DNA from: Kibdelosporangium persicum
GTDB lineage: Bacteria; Actinomycetota; Actinomycetes; Mycobacteriales; Pseudonocardiaceae
DNA length: 64,000 nt
Direction of reading: 5' to 3'
Assembly: GCF_013280595.1 (NCBI RefSeq)
Contig: NZ_JAAATY010000017.1
Location: 124,001 to 188,000, forward strand
This document shows, one piece after another, positions 58,421 to 64,000 of this stretch. Below the pieces are notes generated by a model, which made no database searches, had not been told where the DNA came from, and saw only the letters and a program-made list of their open reading frames with translations. Every line of letters begins with the position of its first letter. The first letter of the stretch is position 1. A program made the position numbers and the translations under genes.

Positions 58421-58472
58421 CCCCTCGTGAGTGTTTATCAGGGTTCTAACACCGATAAACACTCACGAGGGG
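58421..58472. repeat. Palindromic repeat, copy 3 (perfect)
   Basis: CCCCTCGTGAGTGTTTATC and its exact complement (19 bp each) enclose the loop AGGGTTCTAACACC. It is the best-conserved of three copies in the window and lies between the response-regulator and methyltransferase genes. Confidence 0.92.
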
Positions 58473-58615
58473 CCTTGCTGCGTTCGAGTGAATCCGGGGC
58501 GGCTCGACTTGCCGCGGTGTTGGGCGATGGGTTCGCGTGAGAGCCTGCTGTGGCTTGGTCGTAGACGGCAAAGGCCCGCTCCCGGGGAGCTTGGGCCGGG
58601 CGAGGGGAGCGGTCG

Positions 58616-59404
58616 ATGCTTGAGGCGTTCCGGAGAACTGTGCGGGCCGAGGCCAGCCGAGTGGTGGACAAGGTGGCCAGGCGGGTGGTGCGCGAGTTGG
58701 AGCCGGTCATCCGGCGCGAGGTCGACCGCACGATCCAGGCGTTGGCCGAGGCGGAGTTCCGGGCGCGGCGGGACATGCTCGTCGCCGGTGAGCGGGACGC
58801 GGCGCTGGCGGCGGCGAAGTTCGTCGAGGCGAACATGCCGGTGGCCCGCTCGTTCAGCGACCCAGAGAGCACGCTGCGCTACGCGCTGGAGATCGCGCCG
58901 CCCGAGGGTATGGCGCTGGAGTTCGGGGTGTTCCAGGGCCGGTCGCTGAAGATCATCGCGGCCGTCCGGTCCGGTGATGTGTACGGCTTCGACTCGTTCA
59001 AGGGGCTGCCTGAGGACTTCCGCTCGCATGTGCGCGAGGGGGCGTTCGCCCTGGACGCGGTTCCCGAGGTGCCCGGCGCGCAGCTCGTGGTCGGCTGGTT
59101 CGACGACACGCTGCCCGGTTTCCTGGCCGAGCACTCCGGTCCGGTGGGCTTCCTGCACGTCGACGGTGACCTGTACTCCTCGACCAAGACCGTGTTCGAT
59201 CTGGTCGGTCCACGCCTGCGGGTCGGCTCGGTCGTCCTCTTCGACGAGTTCTTCAACTACCCCGGCTGGGAGAAACACGAGTTCCGCGCCTGGCAGGAGT
59301 TCCTGTCGAATACCGGAACCGAGGCCAGCTATGAGGCCTACACGATGAACAACGAGCAGGTCGTCGCCCGTATCACCAAGCTCGGCGAGTTCGAGCGCCC
59401 ATAA
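58616..59404 (+). CDS. TylF/MycF-like class I methyltransferase
   Basis: 262 aa. After a charged, helical N-terminal ~60 residues comes a TylF-like SAM domain: MALEFGVFQGRSLKIIAA, VYGFDSFKGLPEDF, FLHVDGDLYSSTKTVFDLVGPRL and VLFDEFFNYPGWEKHEFRAW. Relatives methylate sugar hydroxyls (macrocin, cephalosporin-type and LPS/glycolipid targets) using metal ions (the D-G-D, D-E-F residues). It stands alone, so it is either a surface-glycan enzyme or a stray tailoring enzyme. ATG 58616 follows GAGGGGAG. Confidence 0.88.
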   Translation: MLEAFRRTVRAEASRVVDKVARRVVRELEPVIRREVDRTIQALAEAEFRARRDMLVAGERDAALAAAKFVEANMPVARSFSDPESTLRYALEIAPPEGMALEFGVFQGRSLKIIAAVRSGDVYGFDSFKGLPEDFRSHVREGAFALDAVPEVPGAQLVVGWFDDTLPGFLAEHSGPVGFLHVDGDLYSSTKTVFDLVGPRLRVGSVVLFDEFFNYPGWEKHEFRAWQEFLSNTGTEASYEAYTMNNEQVVARITKLGEFERP

Positions 59405-59562
59405 CGCCGGCGTCTCCCCGACGAAACCCCAGACCGGGAGGCCAGTCCAACGGCCTGCCTGGCAGACGGGTACAGGTCGGCTTCAGGTTCGGCACAGGAC
59501 CGCTCCATCACCGGATGCCACCTTCACGTCCGGGCGAACGCCCGACGATTGGAGGAAGTGCG

Positions 59563-59961
59563 ATGGTGAAGAGGTCAGTCCTTCGGTGTGCGACCGCCGC
59601 CGCGGCGATCGCGGGCGCGGTCACCCTGGTGGCACCGGTCGTGGCCAACGCGCAGGTCGCCCGCGAACCGGCGTCCTGCCCAGGCGGTTACTTCTGCGCG
59701 TACGACGGCACCAACTACGGCGGAACCGAGTTGCTGCAGAGCAACGCCCGTGCGGGCAGCGACCACATCACCGTGGCCAGCGACCGGGTTACGTCGGCCG
59801 CGAACCACACCGGCAACTACTGGTGCGCCGTGAACGCCAGCTGGCCGGCTGACATCACGATCTGGCGGTGGGCGCCGGGTACCCACACCAGGGACATGGG
59901 CAGTGGGTCCAACCGGACCGACTGGTTCTACGTGCGCACGGCGTCGCAACAGTGCGACTAG
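59563..59961 (+). CDS. Secreted peptidase-inhibitor I36-like protein
   Basis: 132 aa. A signal peptide (ends near VVANAQ) is followed by a gamma-crystallin/I36-type domain: CPGGYFCAYDGTNYGGTELLQ, SAANHTGNYWCAVNA and the terminal C. Four cysteines suggest two disulfides. The family includes the Streptomyces metalloproteinase inhibitor. ATG 59563 is preceded by GGAGGA. Confidence 0.85.
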   Translation: MVKRSVLRCATAAAAIAGAVTLVAPVVANAQVAREPASCPGGYFCAYDGTNYGGTELLQSNARAGSDHITVASDRVTSAANHTGNYWCAVNASWPADITIWRWAPGTHTRDMGSGSNRTDWFYVRTASQQCD

Positions 59962-59981
59962 GCATTCGAGGCCACCGGGGG

Positions 59982-60833
59982 GTGAGGGGTGAGCTGCTTG
60001 GGCTCACCCTGATCCTCGCGGTCGTCGGCTGTGCGGCGCACGATGACCGGCCGCTCGACCCGGCGGTGCGGGCGGCCGCGCTGAGCCTGGTGGACGAGCC
60101 CGACCGGGTCCTGGTGCGGGCCGAGTACCGGGCGATCGCCGAGTGCATGGCCGGGCACGGGATGCGGTATCCACCGGCTGAGACGATGCAGGCGGACGTG
60201 CCCGTGAGCGATGGATACGGCGGGCGCTTGGCCGCAGTGCCCGACCCGTCGACGGATTCCGACCTGGTCCAGCGCGCCTACCTGGACGGGCTGCCTCAGA
60301 ATGAGCGGAGCAGGTACTGGAACACGCTGCGGCCGGAGAACTCACCGATGAGTTCGGTGGTTCTGCCGGACGGCAAGCAGGTCAGCCTGGCCGTCGACGG
60401 TTGTGAGGCGGCCGGGCGGGCGGCGGTCTACGGTTCGGTACCGGATTACCTGGGAACAATGACCTTTCCGGCCGCGGTCGCGGCTGCGGCCGGGGACGTC
60501 ACGAACACACCGGCCGTTCGGACCGCCCTGGCCGGGTACGGCGGGTGCATGTCCGCCGCCGGGTACCAGGTCGGCAGCCCACGGGAAGCACTGGCGCTCG
60601 CCCGTCAACGGTTCGGTACGCGGGAGAACGCCGCGCCGGCAGGGGAGGACGAGCGCGTGATGGCGGCAACGGACCATGGATGCCAACGGCAGAACCGGAT
60701 TCCGCAGGTTCTCAGGTCCACAATGGTCGATCAGGCCGCTGGGTGGATCATGTCGGTGGAGCGGGACGTCCTGCGGTTGGCCGAGATTCAGCGGCGAGCG
60801 GTGCGGCGGGCCTCGGCGATGGTGGGGCCCTGA
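59982..60833 (+). CDS. Lipoprotein of unknown function
   Basis: 283 aa. A short signal with lipobox VVGC (Cys ~17) precedes a helical, mostly acidic mature part. Four cysteines lie in similar settings (ECMAGHGMRYP, DGCEAAG, GGCMSAAGYQ, HGCQRQN), which could make two disulfides. No family is recognised, though Pseudonocardiales and Streptomyces have similar ECM...GF/Y lipoproteins. GTG 59982 is the likely start (a longer frame to 59868 overlaps the I36 gene). It ends 3 bp from the convergent SARP gene. Confidence 0.7.
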   Translation: MRGELLGLTLILAVVGCAAHDDRPLDPAVRAAALSLVDEPDRVLVRAEYRAIAECMAGHGMRYPPAETMQADVPVSDGYGGRLAAVPDPSTDSDLVQRAYLDGLPQNERSRYWNTLRPENSPMSSVVLPDGKQVSLAVDGCEAAGRAAVYGSVPDYLGTMTFPAAVAAAAGDVTNTPAVRTALAGYGGCMSAAGYQVGSPREALALARQRFGTRENAAPAGEDERVMAATDHGCQRQNRIPQVLRSTMVDQAAGWIMSVERDVLRLAEIQRRAVRRASAMVGP

Positions 60834-60836
60834 TCG

Positions 60837-63563
60837 CTATCCGGTCAACCGTGCCAGCGCGGCTTCGATCTGGCGGACACGGCGGGACGAATTCAGGTCA
60901 CGCCACAGGTGCAGGGCTTGTTCGTAGGTGTCGGCGGCGGCGCGGTGGTCGCCTCGTTTGGCGTGGATCTCGCCGAGGGTGACCAGCGCGCGGCCGGCGC
61001 TCCACCGGTCGTCGGCCTGCCAGGCGTGGCTGAGGCGCTCGGTGGCCAGCCGTTCGGCGAGGTCCAGCCGGCCGTGGGCGGCGGCGACCCCGGCCAGGTC
61101 ACCTCCGCCGTAGTCGGTCATGGACGCTTCGCCGAGCTCACGGATCAGGGTCTGCGCGCGGGACAGGCATGCGCGGGCGTCGTCGAAGCGGCGCATCCGG
61201 CAGTACATCAGGCCGACGTTCTTGATGGTCCACAGTTCCAGCAGGGGCGCCCCGCCCGCGGTGAACGCGTCCCGGGCCTCCTCCAGCAGACCGAGGTAGT
61301 CGGCTGGTTCGCCGGCCGCGCGTTTGGCCAGTGCCAGCCGGGAGGCCTCGAAACCCACGGCCAGCGCGTCACCTTCCCGCCGGGCCGCCAGCAGAGCCGC
61401 CGACACCGTCGGTTCCTCGACGGTCACGGGAGCAACCGGTTCACCGGCCGGCAGGTCGAAGTAGGCCGCGACGGTCAGCGCACCGTAGCGGAGGCTGCTG
61501 CGGTGCTCGTCGCGGATGCCTTCGACCTGCATCAGCAGGCCCAGCATGGTGGCCTGCCCCTGCCGGTCGGCGGTGGCGTCGGCGCCGCGCAGCCCTGCGG
61601 TCAGCACGTCGTGCCATTCGGTGTACCGGCCGCGTAGTTCAAGGTACGTCGACAGGCGTTGCGCGATCGGCCAGGCCGGGTGGCCGTCACGGGCCGCTTG
61701 GTGCACCGCGCTGGTCAATGCGGTGGTTTCCTCGTCGAACCATCGCATCGGGTTCCGGGCTGCCGTCGCGAGGGCGTCCGGTGCGGGTCGCCAGATCGGT
61801 GCCGGTTCGGGGTCGAGGCCGAACCAGTGTCCCAACTGGTCGTCGGCCGCGGCGGCCAGCGCGTGCCAGCCGCTGAGCACGCGAGCCACGCCGCGATCAC
61901 CTGTCGGCGCCGGGCTGTGTTCGGCGGCGACGAGGTGTATCAGGTCGTGCATCCGGTAACGCGGGCCGGTGAGCGTGTTCCCCGCGGGTTCGATGAGGTG
62001 GATCTCCACGAGGTCGTCCAGGAGGCGTTCGGCTCGGCCGGCCGGCAGGTCGAGGATCGCGGCGGCCACCCAGGCGGGGAATTCGGGCAGCTCCAGGCAG
62101 CCGAGTCCCCGCAGCAGCCGTTGGTGGGCGTCGGTCAGGCCCGTGCAGCTCTGCGAGATGCTGGCTCGCACACCCACATCGCCCAGTTGCAGCCAGTCCA
62201 GCCGGTCGAGGCTGTCGGCGAGCCGGACCGCGAGGTCGGTGGCGGTCCAGTTCGGACGGGTGGCCAGGCGGGCACCGGCGAGCCTGATCGCGAGCGGCAG
62301 GCCGTCGCACAGCCGCACGATCCGTTCGTCAGCTTCCGGTTCGCACGGGTGTGGCCGGCCGGCGACGGCACGCAGCAGCGTGATTCCGTCGTCGTCGGGC
62401 AGGACGTCCAGCGAGATCCTGCGCAGGGGTTGTAGCCCGGTGAGCCGTTTCCGGCTGGTCATCAGCAGCCCGCACCCGCCGGCCACGGGCAACAGGGGCT
62501 GCACGGTGGATTCGTCGTGCACGTCGTCCAGCACGATGAGCACACGCCGCCTGGCCAGTACGTCGGTGAGCGTCTCGGCGAGCTCGGCCGGGCTGGTGGT
62601 GTCCGGCCGGATGCCCAGGCCGGCGAGCAGCCGCGTGAGCACCGAGGCGGTGGGCCGGTCGGGGCCGACGGTGGCGTAGAGCTGTCCGTCGGGGAACCGG
62701 CCACGCGTCCGGTGCGCCACGCGGATCGCGAGCACGGTTTTGCCGACCCCGCCGGGCCCGGTGATCGCGACCGGATCGGTGCCCAGCCAGCTCGCCACGG
62801 CGATGACCTGCTCGTCGCGGCCGATGAACAGGGGCGGGTCGGGTGGCAGCTGGCTGGGCACGGGCTGCTGCTGACCGGTGAGGATGGATCGTTGGACACG
62901 TTTCAGGCCGGGGCCTGGATCGACGCCGAGTTCGTCGGCCAGCAGCGTGCGGACCCGGGCGTAGGCCGCGAGTGCTTCGGCACGCCGTCCGCTGCGGTCC
63001 AGTGCGACCATCAGCTGCTCCCACAGCCGTTCCCGCAACGGGTTCGCCCGGGTCAACGTGTCCAGGTCGGTGATCAACTCGGCGTGCCGGCCGTCGGCCA
63101 GTTCGGCGGTCATCCGGGTCTCCACGGCCACGAGCCGTTGCTCGTTCAACCACGTGGCGGCTTCCCGCACCATCGGCGTGACCGGCACGTCAGCGAACGC
63201 GGGACCTCGCCACAGCGCCAGCGCCTCGCTGTACCGGCCCGCCCGCGTCAGCGACGCGAACTCGTCCGTGTCGATGTCACCGTCGGCGGCCGCCAGCAGG
63301 TAGCCGGGTGCGCGGGTGACCAACAGCTGCCCGTCCCGGTCGGCCAGCAGGCCGCGTAGCCGGGCGATGTAGCCGTGGATGACGTTTGTCATCGTGGCGG
63401 GTGGATCGTCAGCCCAGAGTTCCTGCGCGATGCGGTCGATCGACACGACCTGGCGGGCGTTGACGAGCAAGACCGCCAGCAGCGACCGCCATTTCGCCGC
63501 TCGCACCGTGCGCCACGCCGTACCGTCGAACACTTCCAGTGGCCCTAGTATTCGGAACTTCAT
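60837..63563 (-). CDS. SARP/AfsR-type transcriptional regulator (BTAD-NB-ARC-TPR)
   Basis: 908 aa. An OmpR-like DNA-binding domain (MKFRILGPLEVFDG...AAKWRSLLAVLLVNA) and the bacterial transcriptional activation domain (residues ~95-245) are followed by an NB-ARC NTPase (P-loop GPGGVGKTVLA, Walker B LIVLDDVHDE, GLPLAIRLAGARLA) and a TPR-like C-terminal half (AGRALVTLGEIHAKRGDHRAAADTYEQALHLW). AfsR-like proteins activate secondary-metabolite genes. It is divergent from a gene cut by the window edge. A link to the sugar/lyase cluster 50 kb away is possible but unsupported. Confidence 0.95.
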   Translation of the reverse strand: MKFRILGPLEVFDGTAWRTVRAAKWRSLLAVLLVNARQVVSIDRIAQELWADDPPATMTNVIHGYIARLRGLLADRDGQLLVTRAPGYLLAAADGDIDTDEFASLTRAGRYSEALALWRGPAFADVPVTPMVREAATWLNEQRLVAVETRMTAELADGRHAELITDLDTLTRANPLRERLWEQLMVALDRSGRRAEALAAYARVRTLLADELGVDPGPGLKRVQRSILTGQQQPVPSQLPPDPPLFIGRDEQVIAVASWLGTDPVAITGPGGVGKTVLAIRVAHRTRGRFPDGQLYATVGPDRPTASVLTRLLAGLGIRPDTTSPAELAETLTDVLARRRVLIVLDDVHDESTVQPLLPVAGGCGLLMTSRKRLTGLQPLRRISLDVLPDDDGITLLRAVAGRPHPCEPEADERIVRLCDGLPLAIRLAGARLATRPNWTATDLAVRLADSLDRLDWLQLGDVGVRASISQSCTGLTDAHQRLLRGLGCLELPEFPAWVAAAILDLPAGRAERLLDDLVEIHLIEPAGNTLTGPRYRMHDLIHLVAAEHSPAPTGDRGVARVLSGWHALAAAADDQLGHWFGLDPEPAPIWRPAPDALATAARNPMRWFDEETTALTSAVHQAARDGHPAWPIAQRLSTYLELRGRYTEWHDVLTAGLRGADATADRQGQATMLGLLMQVEGIRDEHRSSLRYGALTVAAYFDLPAGEPVAPVTVEEPTVSAALLAARREGDALAVGFEASRLALAKRAAGEPADYLGLLEEARDAFTAGGAPLLELWTIKNVGLMYCRMRRFDDARACLSRAQTLIRELGEASMTDYGGGDLAGVAAAHGRLDLAERLATERLSHAWQADDRWSAGRALVTLGEIHAKRGDHRAAADTYEQALHLWRDLNSSRRVRQIEAALARLTG

Positions 63564-63891
63564 CCGCCACCGTCTCCCCTCGGCCGCGAACTACTCGCTT
63601 CTGAGGAGACTCATGATGGCTATGGACGGTTGCCCGGCCGTGCGAATTGAAGTTCGTTCACGCAAACGGCCTACGGACGTGCCGTCCGCGCCACGAGGGA
63701 GCGGGTCAGCGGCTGGTGGTGTGGCTGAAGCGATCCAGTGATGCCATGAGATGGCGGCGGCTTGGGTGTACGGATTGTGTCGAGTGGACGGCCGGTCAGT
63801 CCTTAGTGGCCGCACTATCGAATTCTTACCGTTACCCGGCACCGGAACTAGTCTCGGAAGACGGCACTCGGATCGGATATGGAGGTGTGCT
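63564..63891. promoter_or_regulatory. Divergent intergenic region, SARP gene / secreted protein
   Basis: 328 bp with AT-richer parts near 63590-63660 and 63810-63850. It must contain both promoters. I see no clear direct repeats of the SARP-site kind. Short open frames here have no ribosome sites or family features. Confidence 0.45.
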
Positions 63892-64000
63892 GTGCAGGTT
63901 CAGTCGTGGCTCGTGCTGGCGCTCACCGGTGCACTGGTGACCGGTGGTGTCGCGGGAGCCGATGCCGTCGACCACAGGGCCAGCACCGTGGAGGTGACGG
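63892..64000 (+). CDS. Secreted protein, N-terminal fragment at window end
   Basis: GTG 63892 with GGAGGT 5 bp upstream begins a signal peptide (QVQSWLVLALTGALVTGG, cut near GVAGA). Only 36 residues are in the window, so no family can be assigned. It is divergent from the SARP-type regulator. Confidence 0.65.
   Translation, partial: MQVQSWLVLALTGALVTGGVAGADAVDHRASTVEVT

Noticed and set aside
60837-63563. SARP/AfsR regulator as the dedicated controller of the sugar/lyase cluster
   Set aside because: It is 50 kb away with many unrelated genes between; the LmbU-type gene inside the cluster is the better candidate.
1-64000. CRISPR array, tRNA or rRNA genes
   Set aside because: I saw no regularly spaced direct repeats and no clover-leaf or rRNA-like sequence. 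Small RNAs cannot be excluded by eye.

Overview
The DNA is very GC-rich, uses many GTG starts and short ATGA/GTGA gene overlaps, and carries families typical of actinomycetes (LmbU and SARP regulators, ECF sigma factors, HTH-membrane-sensor proteins, three rare TTA codons noted). The gene families suggest a Pseudonocardiales-type actinomycete (Amycolatopsis, Kibdelosporangium or Lentzea-like). The species cannot be read from the window.

1-11 kb is the edge of a natural-product cluster. It holds the end of an acyl-adenylating ligase, an MIO-type aromatic amino acid lyase/aminomutase, an LmbU-type activator, and a deoxy-amino-sugar cassette (3-C-methyltransferase, 3-aminotransferase, 2,3-dehydratase, 3,5-epimerase, 4,6-dehydratase) matching the EvaA-D logic for vancosamine-type sugars. 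An acyl-CoA-dehydrogenase-fold flavoprotein follows. The 4-ketoreductase, nucleotidylyltransferase, glycosyltransferase and assembly line are not in view. A 170-bp MITE-like element sits between two sugar genes.

11-19 kb is mixed chromosomal material: a lone ABC solute-binding lipoprotein, a secreted M14 carboxypeptidase, a lower-GC patch with a suppressor-of-fused-like protein, a sigma factor with a SnoaL-like tail, an HTH-TM-DUF2690 protein and a secreted protein.

18.4-29.2 kb is a ten-gene operon with overlapping or nearly abutting genes, divergent from an IclR regulator. It encodes an OpuC-type quaternary-amine ABC transporter, a formaldehyde-activating-enzyme (Fae) homologue, an enolase-superfamily enzyme, two aldehyde dehydrogenases, a 3-hydroxyisobutyrate-dehydrogenase-type reductase and an iron-type alcohol dehydrogenase. 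It looks like uptake plus catabolism of a quaternary or methylated C3/C4 compound.

29-38 kb holds a secreted PQQ-type sugar dehydrogenase with two CebR/CelR-like operators upstream, followed by regulators and enzymes of general metabolism. 38.5-40.6 kb holds the most intriguing locus: a 59-aa RGCVC-motif Cys protein, a 52-aa helical protein, a pre-ATP-grasp/ATP-grasp ligase and a possible further small peptide, all on the minus strand and resembling a peptide-modifying (RiPP-like) system.

41-50 kb contains an AI-2E-type permease, a deletion-damaged desaturase followed by an intact one, a DUF5994/HPF/DUF5994 group, a Tat-exported PHP-domain protein with its partner, and a scar where one deletion removed the 5' ends of a divergent TetR/dehydrogenase pair. 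50-64 kb contains an HTH-TM-carbohydrate-binding-like protein, a TetR/amidohydrolase pair, a DHFR-like/DGPF/ECF42 operon, a two-component system, a TylF-like methyltransferase, small secreted proteins and a 908-aa SARP/AfsR regulator. Three copies of a ~53-bp palindrome (near 49.86, 53.54 and 58.45 kb) lie at gene ends. I found no rRNA, tRNA or CRISPR array.
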